DNA from: Scedosporium boydii
Lineage: Eukaryota > Ascomycota > Sordariomycetes > Microascales > Microascaceae
Length of the DNA: 64,000 nucleotides
Direction: 5' to 3'
Assembly: GCA_002221725.1 (NCBI GenBank)
Contig: NJFT01000071.1
Span: 1 to 64,000, forward strand
Both the position numbers and the translations under genes were made by a program. Below are positions 11,629-23,250 of the stretch, piece by piece. The notes beneath the pieces were generated by a model, which was not told the origin of the DNA, ran no database searches, and worked only from the letters and a program-made list of their open reading frames with translations. Every line of letters begins with the position of its first letter. The stretch's first letter is position 1.

Positions 11629-12459
11629 ATGCCGGAACTCGAGGAAATTACCTATTCCCGTGCGGCCACAATCACCGCTGTCAGCGATTTCTACAAGTTC
11701 CTCGTCGGGATGTACATGAAGGATTCGCAAGTCATTTATCCACCAGCGGAGGGTTGGCCATCCATAACCAATGCCGACCCGAACATCCTGCGATCGTTGG
11801 GCAAGTCAGACGAAGTCCTCTCGCTCCTCGCGCACCTACCTTACATACTCTCCCCTGGAAACTGGAATGGAGACGCAGAGCCTGCCCCTGGCTGTCGATT
11901 TGCAGACTGGCAACATCTTGTTACCAAACTTTGCAGTCCTACAAAGCCAACCACTGCCGACCAGATACGCGTCATGACTGAGGGTGCTGAATTCGCCGAG
12001 CTAGCACCACCCCATGTTTTTAGCCTTACCTGTGGTGACCGCGAGAATCCTGTTATAGTGCTGGATACAAAGCTTGGCATTATCCACTGGCAGGATTGCC
12101 CAGACAAGATTGAAAGGGGATATTACCAAGAATCAGTTGATTATGAATCGGACGAGGATGTGCCTGAGGAGGAAGCGGACTGGCGCCATGGTGCACCGGC
12201 ATGGGCTATTCCCGACTTCTTCGAGATTCTTAAGGACCAGTTTAGGAAACTGAACTGGATCCCTATCAGCCACCATACCGTGTGGAGTGCCCTGGACCCT
12301 GAGGGTCCGGGTGAAGCCGGTATGGTGACTTTGCTGCGTGGGATATATCGTCAACACCACTGGCCTGACTTGGCTTCTTACCGCAAATCCGAATGCCTGG
12401 AGGCCGTGCAGAAGGCTATGGAGGAGAAATATCCTGATTTTGCTTGTCATCGAGGATGA
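11629..12459 (+). CDS. Conserved-looking fungal protein of unknown function, 276 aa
   Basis: Intronless frame from ATG 11629 to TGA 12457-12459. I do not recognise a named domain. The protein is soluble and acidic, with no signal peptide or membrane segment. It has an acidic patch (YESDEDVPEEEADW, about residues 169-182) and an aromatic-rich C-terminal part (IYRQHHWPDLASYRKSECLE) that resembles a recurrent motif of uncharacterised ascomycete proteins. Codon structure is coherent throughout and the start is well placed. It precedes the chitinase gene on the same strand by 850 bp; a functional link is not shown. Confidence 0.7.
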   Translation: MPELEEITYSRAATITAVSDFYKFLVGMYMKDSQVIYPPAEGWPSITNADPNILRSLGKSDEVLSLLAHLPYILSPGNWNGDAEPAPGCRFADWQHLVTKLCSPTKPTTADQIRVMTEGAEFAELAPPHVFSLTCGDRENPVIVLDTKLGIIHWQDCPDKIERGYYQESVDYESDEDVPEEEADWRHGAPAWAIPDFFEILKDQFRKLNWIPISHHTVWSALDPEGPGEAGMVTLLRGIYRQHHWPDLASYRKSECLEAVQKAMEEKYPDFACHRG

Positions 12460-13307
12460 TTGGGTACAAGTTGCTTCTATGACTGGCACCTCGAGTCGTT
12501 GTCGTGTATGCAGGAGTTGTCACACTAGGGTAGCTTTGAAAATTTAGTCCTGTGCCGTTGCCGGCCCATCAACAGTGGGGGTAGGACGGACATCTTTCCT
12601 CGCAGCCTGACCGTGACCGTGACCGTGACTGTGGGGTAGATGTATCATGAATCCCTAACCGAGGTTGGATTTACCTGCAGAGTAGGCGTTAGAGGCCTGG
12701 TGACTGGGAGGAAAGGGGCTTTTGTTAGTTGGCTACCCGGATCAGGATGGCCAGGTGTGCGTATTACTATAATATCCTGCAATTTAAAAATAGAAGCGTC
12801 CTTTTCTGCCCCAGGGCCCTCGCATGGGACAGATCATATCATTGTGGTCGTCCACGATTGCTCGTGAAATTGCTTGTTACATTAGAGCCCACATCTGCAG
12901 CATAGAAATTGGTTGACGACCCGCTGGCGAGGATTCGGCCAATGTCAATCTATAGAGGCCGTCGTACAGGACAGGCTCGTCCTATTTCGGAGTGCGCGGT
13001 GGTAGTAGATGCGGACCTAGAGCCAGGTAGAGTGTGTTCAAGTAGCCCTCCATCCGACCAGTGGGAAGTAGGCAACGCTCACGCCGAGGATGGGCAAAAT
13101 ACCGGACTCCTCATGTGAGTGCTGGCAATATTCACGGACCCTTTGATGTTCCACCACAGCCCCACTCGTCTCGGCTAACGAGACATGTTATGTAGTCCAT
13201 TGTCCTTCTTCACGGACCGTTGATTTGACTCCCAGTGTCTCTGGCCTCCTCCCGGTCTTTCTCTTTCTGCTTATCTCTCATCTTTAATCATCTCCTCTGA
13301 CCTAAGC
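12460..13307. promoter_or_regulatory. Upstream region of the chitinase gene
   Basis: This 850-bp gap contains a short tandem CCGTGA/CCGTGAC repeat at about 12606-12630. A pyrimidine-rich tract (about 13225-13300, CT runs such as TCTTTCTCTTTCTGC) lies directly before the start codon, as is common in front of strongly expressed Aspergillus genes. No gene is supported in the gap. Transcription-factor sites cannot be assigned with confidence. Confidence 0.45.
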
Positions 13308-16300
13308 ATGAAGTCTACCCATATCTTCCTCATTCTGGTGGCCACTGCGGCACTGGGAGCTATTAACCCAGACGGCTCCAAGGCCATAGAACCAGTTTCG
13401 ATGGATGACCCTTCACCTATTGCCGATCCCCTCACTTATATTCCTGATCAACATGATTGCCCCTTGCCGTGTCTTGATTACGCAAATGTTCACAAATGGA
13501 CTCCATATCACTCAATCGACCGTCTCCAGCGCTGCGAGCTGCCTATGCTTCTACATTTTTCTGTATTACTACCTTTGGACGACCCTGATACCGACGTCCT
13601 CATACGAAGTTGTACGCTCGGCACTGATGGAGACAGAGATAGAACTATTATCAACGCCACTTCTATGCCAATAGACAATCCTAAGAATGGATCCGACCTC
13701 TTCGAAAGCAGTTTGGATGTTGCACCAGCATGTGCAGTCGATGGCACCGAAACTACCGGTGAGCTCGAGCTCATAACTAGTGGCAGGCATGGATCTGGAT
13801 GGGAGCTTGCGGGCCTTCTAGACGGTATGAGGGCATTCTTTGATACCAAGGATAACTGCGACGAAACGTTTCTTTTTGCATACCATAAACAGAGTGTTGT
13901 TAGTATTTATATTGGCGCTGGTCTGGGTAAGCCAACTGTTGCGTCTGTCCTCCAAGCTATTGCTGGCCGGCTCCGAACTGGTGAATCAATGGCCAACCGA
14001 ACAGTTGCACAGATTTGCAACGGTGGGAGAGGGCCCGAAACTGTCTTCGGTCTCTCCATCGATACTACAGGCGACATTGTTGGAGTCCAAAAGACCGCCG
14101 TATCCTGGAGCCGAGGCGACTGTGTTGCCGCAAATGATCTTTCACCTCCCCTAACGCAGGAGACGCTTAGTGCCAATGTCTTTGGCATTTCTTCAGCGCC
14201 TCCGGTGGATGACCGGAATGGCACCGCCAACAGTACATTGCCGGCCCTCCAATCACTGCGCAGGAGACAGAAAAATCAGCCCCGGTGGAGCTTAACCCAG
14301 TTAAGCAAACGCGCGACCTGCACCTATATTCGAGTTGTTGAGGGCGATGGCTGTGCTTCTCTCGTAGCAAAATGCGGGATTCAGGGCGCAGATTTCATGA
14401 AATATAACCCTAAGGCGAACCTCTGCTCTACTCTTCAGCCAGGAGATTATGTCTGCTGTTCTGCCGGCGACCCATACACAGAACCCAAACCTGAGCCCCC
14501 TCAACCAAACCCCGATGGTTCTTGCGCAGTCCACCTCATCCAAAACACCGATACATGCGACAAGCTTGGTAAAAAATTTGGTATCACTGAAGCTGAGATC
14601 GAATCCTTTAATAAGGGCAAGACCTGGGGCTGGACTGCGTGCAAAGGTATGCTGGCGGGCTATAACATGTGCCTCAGCACTGGGGACCCGCCGCTTCCCC
14701 CACCACAACAAGGGACAGAGTGTGGTCCATTAGTGCCGGGCACAAAACGAACTGATACATCTACACCCATGGCAGAACTCAACCCCTGTCCCTTGAAGGC
14801 CTGTTGTAGCAACTGGGGATTTTGCGGTCCCTTTCCTACACATTGCGATATCCACGCGCCGCCAGATGGTGGACCAGGAACCAAATTACCAGGTTTCGAC
14901 AGCACCTGTATCTCCAATTGCGGTAATGAGATCAAGAAAAACTCAGGTCCGCCGGCTGTCTTTTCCCGTATCGGCTATTATGAATCCTGGAACCTAGGCC
15001 GCAAGTGCCTCTGGCTCAAGGCAGAAAATGCGAATACAGACGGCTCGTATACCCACATCCACTGGGGTTTTGCTGAAATCAACCCAGCAACTTGGGAGGT
15101 AGTCATCAAGGACCCTCACAACCAGTGGCAGGCTTTCAAAAACTTACCCAATGTAAAGCGGATTGTCTCTTTTGGTGGTTGGGCCTATTCCACCGAGCCT
15201 GCTACTTACAACATCATCCGTCAAGCTATAATTACTAACTACCAAACTTTTGCTACTAATGCGGCTAAGTTTGTGATGGATGAAGGTCTGGATGGTATTG
15301 ATATAGACTGGGAATACCCTGGGGTAAGTTTGCTAGCCTTGCCCTCTTCCGGTTGTAACGTTTCTGCGGAGTTTGAGGGGCGATAAAGCAGTCTCAGACA
15401 AGATGGCTAACGCAGAATATCGCGAGGAACACAGGCACCTGATATTTACGTGGACGGTGTACCTATCGGGCAGCCCGGGGACGGTTTTGCCTATCTCAAA
15501 TTCTTAGCTGTCCTTAAGAGCAAGCTCCCGTCAAAGTCGGTTTCCATTGCGGCTCCAGCTTCGTATTGGTACTTGAAGGCCTTTCCAATCGACAAAATTG
15601 CCGCCGTGATTGATTACATTGTCTACATGTAAGTTTGGTTCGTGTGGAGGATTGGCGCCTAACGCCCCCGTTCCTCTCCGGCCCCGAGCAACTCGGCCAT
15701 TGATACTAAGCCTTTCGTGTTCACAGGACCTACGATCTCCATGGTCAGTGGGATTACGGCAACCCAAACGCCTTTGATTCGTGTCCATCTGGAAAATGCA
15801 TCAGAAGTCACGGTAGGGATTGTGTCCGTTTATACTAGCTCGGTGGTAAACAATTCACTGACTGTGGTCTTCTTCGTTTTCAGTCAACCTCACCGAAACG
15901 CGGAACACTCTTGCAATCAGTATGTACATTGACAGGCCACTCTCGAAGAGATCCCGTAGGCACTCGATGTTTCAAAAGTTTCTATTACTTACACCGGAAC
16001 GATTATACAGTTACCAAGGCGGGAGTGTCAAACAATAAAATTTTTGTTGGCGAGGCGAGCTACGGAAGATCTTTCCATATGGCTGTTGATGGTTGTTGGG
16101 GACCAATGTGCGAATTCACAGGCACCCGACTTGAATCAGATGCGAATCCAAGGAGATGTACAGATACGCGCGGCTACATTTCCAATGCCGAAATCAACGA
16201 CATTATTCGGGGCGGAGAACGCCAGCTACTGCATGACCACGATTCCAACACCGACGTCCTACTATATAAAGGTCCGCACCCTCTATTCTACCTCTTCCTC

Positions 16301-18645
16301 CCATTTCCAGTCCCGCGTATTTTTCCCCACTATTCACAATCAGCATACTCTTGATCCGCTATTTTGCTTATTCCGTTTGCTGCTTTGGCCCTTACTATCA
16401 TTGCTGCACACTTCCTAACTTACCAAATTCTCAAACTCACTCCGTTATTTGCAGGTGATTACGTTAGTTATATGACGCCGATAACCAAGGATACTCGGCG
16501 AGCTGACTGGAGGGACCTCAATTTCGCCGGCACCATTGACTGGGCTGTTGACCTGCAGGCCTTCGGCAAGGACGACATGGACATGCCTGCTACCCCACCT
16601 CCAGCTGGGGCAGAGGGCTGTAGAGCAGGGGAGAGCCCCGACTTGAATGCGGATGACCTATGCCAGTTTTCTTGTAATTACGGGTTTTGTCCGGAAAGCA
16701 CCTGCATTTGCACACTGACAGGGCCCGTTAGGGCACTTCCACCAGTTGTGGCCACTGGGGAGTTCATGGCCTGGGATGAATTTGACGTTGATCTCCAGCG
16801 CCTTTGCAAGTTTGCCTGCAAATATGGACACTGTCCACCGGATTCGTGTGGAACTCCGGTAGTCGACGAGTGGGATGACGGCTCCGTCGACTCCGGACCA
16901 ACTGGCGGCTTATTCGACAAGCCGAAGAACTTCGAGGAGAACAGGAAGCAGTGCTTCGTGTACAAGACCCCGAAGAACCGAGATTTGAGTGCACAGATGT
17001 GCTATGAAACCTGTCGAGAGGCAGTGGAAACTGCTAAAGCCAACGGCCAAACCACCAACTACGGCTGTATTGGTTTCTTCCCACTGGACCAACCCATTCC
17101 ATGGACTCAGTATCCTGGAACCACCGACCCTGACCATGTCTATGCGGTTGGACGGTGTTCGTGCAACAATATGTTGGTCAACTTCTTTGCCGATACAATT
17201 GTCGAGGCCTTACCTATAATTGCTCAAGTATCTAACTTCCTACTCCTCCCCCCCGACGGTTTTGCATGGGTTGAGACGCGATTCTAACACCAAAGTTTAC
17301 AGATAGGATGTTATATGATTATGTCCGCCCTTAAACTCGTCCTCGACGTGGGGTTGCAAGCGATTCCTGGTGTGGGTAAGATTCTGGACGCCGGCTTGGG
17401 TAGGTTTCGATTCCCTAGTTCTGTTCTTCCTTGCGATAGCCTCCTTCACTCCCATCTTCCTAGTGTAGGGCGGCGTCTAACATTCGACCAATAGACACGG
17501 CAACCACAGCAGCGCAATTAATTTCGTATGCATACCCTCCAGATCAAAACCCAGTTGGAGCGTTTGAATGGTGGCTCAGCCCGTGTGGTGGGAGCGAACT
17601 TGTCCCAGATGATATTAAACGGGTCTTCGACATATTAAGCACCGTCGCCGATGGCGTGTCGAGCTTTAAGCAGCCGAAGAATATTAAGAAGGGCAGCGGT
17701 AAGAAGGGTGACGCAGCCAATCCTACGGATCGATCAAAGCCCAAGGCTGGTACAGGTAGCGGCCCTAACGGCACTGGTAGCAGTGGTGTGACGAAGAGGA
17801 GGAAGTGCAACGTTCCTCCAAGTAAGTCCACTGCTATCATGGGCCCGGAGAAGAATACCCTTCGTTTGCAGTCATGTGTTGGAGCTCCTGGCGGCGCGAG
17901 CACGACGACGAAGAGAGACTACGTGATTACATCGCTGGAATTTGGCGCGACACCGACTACTGTGCAGAAGGTTTGTAGCAAGAAGTGGTCCCAGGCTTGC
18001 TTCCACTACAGCTCGGCCATTGAGCAGAATCAAGCGTGGAAAGCGCTAAAGTGTGTCCACGGAAATATCAAAAACCCGGAGACGAAACGTCCTGCCGTCA
18101 GGATGTGGTACAATCAGCACCACGATACCTGGAGGAATCCGGTTGATCGGGTGCAGGAAGACTGTGACGTCGACGAGTATCCCCCACGTTACCTCCTATC
18201 TGACAGTAGTCCCGAAATGATCAACCGGGGTCAGAAGGGCGGCCAGTTGATGCGATACTTACCGAACACTGAGAATCAAAAAGCCGGCGCCATGTGGAAG
18301 GGTGCCTGTTTCACTCCTCACATTGCTGGCTTAAAGCCAGCAGAATTCATGAAAAAGTGGAATTCCGGACCCGTCGCCAAAAAGGATTCAGCTCTCAAGA
18401 ACGGAATTATCAGGCAGACCGCTGAGGTCTCGGTGGACGTGATACCATACTTTGAAATCTCCTCGTTTGAGCATAGCTCCAATCCCCCAGTTGACGCTGG
18501 CATGTGGGACAATACATGCTGGCCCAAGCAAAAAGCCGCCGATGACCCGGGTTTTACGCTCTGGCAATGGGATGCCTGGTATGGCACTCACAAACACAGA
18601 TACAATTTTACCAAGCCCTACAGCAAGGGCAACAATGGGGCATAA
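13308..18645 (+). CDS. Killer-toxin-like GH18 chitinase with LysM, ChtBD1 and NucA/NucB-like C-terminus
   Basis: Predicted secreted protein of 1,537 aa in eight exons (introns 15324-15434, 15629-15726, 15813-15883, 15920-16010, 16272-16454, 17228-17302, 17400-17494); the sum keeps one frame. Order: signal peptide (1-19), unassigned N-domain, two LysM modules (about 335-381 and 404-453), a Cys-rich ChtBD1 (about 470-537), then a GH18 catalytic domain with the complete DGIDIDWEYPG motif (catalytic Glu present) and SYGRSF. Next come two similar Cys modules (CQFSCNYGFCPESTC and CKFACKYGHCPPDSC) and a low-complexity linker. The last ~200 residues contain CDVDEYPPRY and LPNTENQKAGAMWKG, resembling the DEYP and EN-Q-G signatures of NucA/NucB nucleases. 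This is the subgroup-C chitinase layout, related to the alpha subunit of the yeast killer toxin zymocin. Likely role: attack on chitin of competitors or self-wall remodelling. The nuclease activity is inference. Confidence 0.9.
15920..16010 (+). other. Chitinase intron 4 carrying copy 2 of the 68-bp dispersed sequence
   Basis: The intron starts GTATGT at 15920 and ends ATACAG at 16010. It joins LTETRNTLAI to TKAGVSNNK, exactly where GH18 proteins continue. Bases 15924-15991 match the intergenic copy at 8202-8269 at 62 of 68 positions. An intron whose body is shared with an unrelated locus suggests a mobile or duplicated intron-like element. Confidence 0.75.
17822..17871 (+). promoter_or_regulatory. 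Cryptic 50-nt intron inside the chitinase coding sequence
   Basis: A near-perfect donor GTAAGT at 17822 and acceptor TTTGCAG ending at 17871 lie inside the open frame. Removing these 50 nt shifts the frame and gives a TAG at 17976-17978, before the NucA/NucB-like region. The unspliced reading is the one that encodes the conserved C-terminus. The element may therefore mark regulated alternative splicing, or be chance. Confidence 0.4.
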
Positions 18646-18845
18646 TCTTCTTTCGGGTCTCGGGCATCACGGGCTAGCAAAATAAAGTTCGGGAGGTTAG
18701 CCAATTAATTATGCCACACGCTTAAGTTTTATGAATCAACATTTTCGCCTTGAATATACTTGCCGTAGCTTATGTAGTATCGATCTTGACCTAATCTTGG
18801 CACAATATCTGTCACCATCTAATATATAACATTTTTGATTTCGTT
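18646..18845. other. Convergent spacer between chitinase and HPP genes
   Basis: About 200 bp of AT-rich sequence lies between two stop codons of convergent genes and presumably holds overlapping 3' UTRs. No other feature was seen. Confidence 0.5.
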
Positions 18846-19770
18846 TCAGGTAGGCTCTCCAGCTCCAGATGTTCCATCTCCCCTCCAGAAGACGCCGCCT
18901 TCCGCCACTGAGAGCCCAGCCTCCGCTTCGCGAAGCGCGCGAAGCAACGTCCTCCTACGTTCGATCTTTTTCACCGAGACAAACGTTTGGCCTGGAGCCC
19001 ACCAATACAGTGGGTATCGGCGACGGCCCAGATTGTTGATGATAAGCGCCCAGCCGAGCATGATCAACGACGAAGCCAGAACGGTAGGAAGATAGAACCA
19101 CGAGAGGGCGACTATTTCTACTTGAACTGCCGCGTTAAGACCAGTCGCGCCGGCTCTAGGAATAGAGAGAGGCAAAGAGTCAGTCCTTGCACCACACATT
19201 AACCAAGGGGTGGAAGCTCACTTACGGTGGGTGGACTGCACCGATAGCCAACTGTCCCAGGGCTGCTGTGGCCATACAAAGGGCTCCATTCACGAATGTG
19301 TTGCCGTGAAAGCTCCTGTTGTCGAGGAATTCTTGATACTGCGGGTTCATCGCCCAAAGCCTCGTGATCGCAGTGCCGAATAAAGCAGATACAAAATGGC
19401 CCAGAATGAAGTTGCGGGGCTGAGCTAGTGGTGATTCGATGGCGGCGAAGAGGAGCACAGCTGATGCTCCGAACGAAGTCACGATGATTGGCGCCCCGTA
19501 GACATCGCGGAATACCGTGCTAGTTGACATGATGGCCTCGATGAGGAGGATGCCGCCAAAGCAGCCGATCCATGCGAATATCCACACTTCGAGACGCATT
19601 GGCAAGAATACAAGCCATGAGAATGGTGGGAAAGGCAAGGGCCGATAGGGAGGAGTATCCTCTGTCGGAGGGCGATAACCGATGAAGCGTGAAACGAAGA
19701 CAGGCAAATTAGCTCTATAATCTCTCCGGAGCTTCAAGTGATCAAGGTTGAAGGATAACTGCTTTGACAT
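18846..19770 (-). CDS. HPP family integral membrane protein
   Basis: Predicted 284-aa polytopic membrane protein in two exons (intron 19156-19225, GTAAGT...CTAG). The joined frame reads GAVHPP then AGATGLNAA. The HPP tripeptide followed by a Gly/Ala-rich helix is the signature that names the family. Four hydrophobic helices are visible, starting with LEVWIFAWIGCFGGILLIEA and IIVTSFGASAVLLFAAIE, then two around the HPP motif. The N-terminal ~60 residues are cytosolic and proline-rich. HPP proteins of plants and cyanobacteria have been linked to nitrite transport across membranes; the role of fungal members is not settled. The C-terminal tail is charged and cytosolic. It is convergent with the chitinase gene, and no operon-like relation is expected. 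Confidence 0.85.
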
Positions 19771-20780
19771 GATCGTTGGAAGGGGAAGGGGGAAGGCTAT
19801 TGGGGCGGTTTTAGCCTAGACAGTCATGTCATACGGTATACCCCAATGTGACACGCATTGTGGTTGGCTTCTGGAAAAGCGAAGGCTGTAAGGTGGATCG
19901 CATTTATACCAAGTCTCAGGTTCAGATACATTATGTTAGTATATCTGTTTGGCCAAGTGTCATAACTAGGTCCGCTAAGTCCACCCAACCTGCATAATTC
20001 AAGACATATTTCGAGAATCTAGTTTGGGTGCATTCTTCATCGAGAGCCGCCATACGTATAGGAACTAAATATCCGAGACAACACTTTCAACTAATGAAGT
20101 TAATCCGTCGACCCGGTAAAACCGGATGCCGGGTAGAGCGGGTGAGTCCAAGCCCAAACGAATTCTGATGAGGATGATGTCATCTTGATGTTCACACCTT
20201 GAGTTCGCAGTGGTAGTCAAGGAGACGATGCCCTCCGCGGGGTCTTTGAAGAACCGTTACATGGGAAGATGAATTAAGGTTATTCCGGTAGCTATCTCGC
20301 CGTGGTGTCTAAATCTCGGAACTGAATAGTACTCGCGGCCCTCAGCCCAACCAAGTGATCCGCTCAGTAACGTCAAACAACATCTACAACTGTCCATCCT
20401 CTCCTTCAGCTCCAGAGCTACCAGTGCCAAATTAACAAACCAACAACAATAGTTACCGCTTGAACCTGCAGCCACCTGTGAAAAGTGGATAAACCTAATC
20501 TTGTTCCCGATCCTGATTCTCCGGGGGTACTCGCAGTACCGGTGGCGGTTGGGATTGGCCAGGCAGGCGTAGGCCTGAATGTCAAGACGAGGGTAGGCGC
20601 CTCCCCTCCTGTAATGGGCGCCGTAGCTAGTGACTGGTTTCGCGAAGATTGTTGAGCAAGAACGGAGCTGGGTATGGGAGCGACAGTAAGACTGAGCTTG
20701 GTACACGACTCCAAGTAGAGCGTAAACCTCGTGGACGCTAGACCGTAAAAGAGCCGACAGTCGTCACAACTATCCAATAG
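19771..20780. other. About 1 kb without a supported gene
   Basis: The left part is the promoter side of the HPP gene. Overlapping minus-strand frames at 20257-20777 contain a short hydrophobic segment (AVTIVVGLLIWHW) but no family I recognise. The + strand here may hold the decayed 5' part of the membrane-protein relic that follows, because in that frame TAG and TAA codons interrupt coding-like sequence just before 20781. Confidence 0.4.
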
Positions 20781-22232
20781 GTCAGATTCAAGAGCCAGCT
20801 CGTAGACTACATCAACGTTACGAGTCCATCAAATGAGACTCTGGGTACGAAGGCATTCGCGTACGTGAATTCGGAGCTCGGCAAATCTTTCAACCTACCA
20901 GCACCCACCTCACTCTCCTTTGACTCCCTCGGTATAGATATATCTATTCGATACGGCGCCTATCTCTTTGATTCACTTAAACCTGCCTCTGACAACTATC
21001 CCAATCCATGGAATATCACCGTGGATGACTACTTCGATTATATCCGTAAGTGATAGTGTAAAAGTTCCTTTGGGTGTGGCAATAATTCTAACTTATCCGC
21101 AGCACTGATTTGCGCGGGTGCCGGATCGGGTGATATTGCGAACATTACCAACATCCACGTGGCATGCGGTTTGATGAGAGGAATTCCCATTCGCACCGAT
21201 GGCGGACCGAAGGCCATATTCGAAGATAACAGCACGTGGTCTATGCCGTTGTACTCATGTGCAACGGCATCGCGAGCCAGCATTAAAACTGTCGACTTTT
21301 CCGTCACGGGTGCTGGTGGACTGGGCTCTCTACAAGTAAATTCTATCGATCCGAAGGAATATGCAAGCGAAGACGACTACCCCATATGGGGAGCCGAGGA
21401 CTCGGGCTTCCGAATGACCGAGATCCCGATGATCTGGGGCCTCTTATCGCCCGAGTACACGGGCTATCCAAATGTCTCGACCATTAAGCAGCCATCTTTC
21501 TACCTTCCTGGATATGCGAGCAACGGCATACAGCGGTCCTCCTTCACAAAGTCGCCTACTGTCTTGTATCAGAACCTTCCAGGCCATGACTTCGCCGTCA
21601 GCGTGGGAAACACTGTCTACGGCAGTGGCTTTAGCGGTCTCGGGGACAGCTGGCCCATAGACGTTCTCGGCAGAGGGAATCTTGGTGTTTTCGCCCGGTG
21701 GTCCGATCTATTGAGAGATTCCAATGCCAACACTGTTATTGATTTGATATGGACAGATCTTGCCGCATCTGCTGTCGTGGGAACGAAAGGTACCCTGGGA
21801 CCGGGGAATAACGCCGCCGAAGCCGCCGAAGCACCGGTAATCATGATTCAGCCAATAGTTAGACGAGTTAGGTACCACCTGCCTTTCGGCATCCCAGCTT
21901 TCATCCTCTTGCTCATGGTTATTCTGGTATGCGGCATGTCGCTACTTACCTTCGTCACGAACCGTTCTATATTCAGCCTTCTGCGTCTGCGGATCCAGCA
22001 GCTCTCTATCGGTAGGGTATTTACAACTATACTATACCCGGACCGTAGCAGCTTCACTATGTCACCGAAGGAGTGGAGTCAGGCTTTCGGGAAGAGAACT
22101 GTAACGCTAGACGGAATAGGACCCAGCATGGGGCATAGCAATACCCAAGCCTACGTTGTGGTGGATGAGAAAGCAGTTACGCAGAGTACTCCCTTGAATT
22201 CTAGCATCCAGGGAGACTCCAACCATGGTTGA
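20781..22232 (+). pseudogene. C-terminal part of a large fungal membrane glycoprotein, 5' end missing
   Basis: A continuous coding stretch starts at about 20781 without an initiator ATG, crosses a 57-nt intron (21046-21102) and ends with TGA at 22230-22232. The translation (about 464 aa) has an extracellular-type region with N-glycosylation sites. It carries the motif GAGSGDIANITNI and the block SFYLPGYASN, both typical of a conserved, uncharacterised ascomycete family of large proteins with N-terminal membrane helices. One transmembrane helix follows (IPAFILLLMVILVCGMSLL), then a cytosolic tail. The usual N-terminal several hundred residues are absent. Immediately upstream the same frame shows VVTTIQ, a TAG, then VRFKSQLVDYINV. 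Either the gene is truncated and dead, or its 5' exons were not recognised. Confidence 0.6.
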
Positions 22233-23250
22233 TTTTCTTCCAAAGCAAGTCGAACAGGCCTCACGGCATCGAAGACTCGTATATAGCGTAAATTAATTTA
22301 ATCTACTATATCGTAGAAGCGCGTCTTATCACGCAGACCCCATCGTCACACAGGTCCTGCAGACTGATCCTATCACTGAGGTTTTCGAGTAATTCAGCAG
22401 ATGCCGTGGATGAACATCGTACCAACTTATTCAGGTAGTTGCGATGATACAACCCTATTCTGGGTGCTGTCTATGAATTCTCTTATGGAATTAGAGTAGT
22501 TTGGGTGGGGATCTAGGTGATACTATCCTGCGAGCGATGCCAGGTCAGAATGGAAGAGGGTTTGCTGATTGTGCCAGGGCCCAGGGGAACATCATGAACA
22601 TCTGATGGAAAGTGGGGGAGCTGTCCCCGCCAAGAAAACGGCCAGTTATCATAAATATTTAATTATAAATAAAAGAGATCTGATGAAGAAAGGCGGACAT
22701 CCTGATGACCCTTTCCTCTTATCTTCGACTTATCATGGGGGCCAGGCCATACCGTATTTGGCCCCAAACATCAGGGTGGGTGTGCCAAGGTGTGGTGTGC
22801 TGTTCCTCCAAGAATCTCGTCATCCATCCACGATGTGGTGTAACGACCGCCATCAGGGGCATGGACGTACACTTGGGGTAAAGTCCATCAGCCCGGCAGC
22901 CAACAAGATAAAGATTTTACAAGTATCATTTACTCCCTGATATTATTGATTGGCAGCGGTCGGACCTACGAAATATGATAAAATGCCTCACGATGATCTC
23001 GCTCGCGGTTTTGAAATGTGATATCTATGGCGCCATGTTAGTGGCTAGCGCACCATGGCGATCTATCCCCCTCTTGAGTCTGAAGGAGGCATGGGATTAG
23101 TACTATATCATACCTTACATCCAGCTGGGTGGGTAACGAGTTGATTTCCATGACAAGTGTTGTTGGAAGATAAGGCACCCCACGCTCTACTCTAATTCGG
23201 ATACGATAGAATATCAGCTTTGAGCACTTCAGACTTTTGAAGGAGATAAC
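22233..23250. other. Intergenic region upstream of the monooxygenase
   Basis: About 1 kb without a supported gene. An open frame of 123 codons at 22569-22940 lacks an ATG at its start and any recognisable domain. The last ~150 bp are presumably the monooxygenase promoter and 5' UTR. Confidence 0.45.

Noticed and set aside
20257..20777. Minus-strand frames with a short hydrophobic segment
   Set aside because: No start/stop context or family recognised, and the + strand frame here looks like decayed exon of the neighbouring gene.
22569..22940. 123-codon frame upstream of the monooxygenase
   Set aside because: Does not begin with ATG, unusual composition, no domain.
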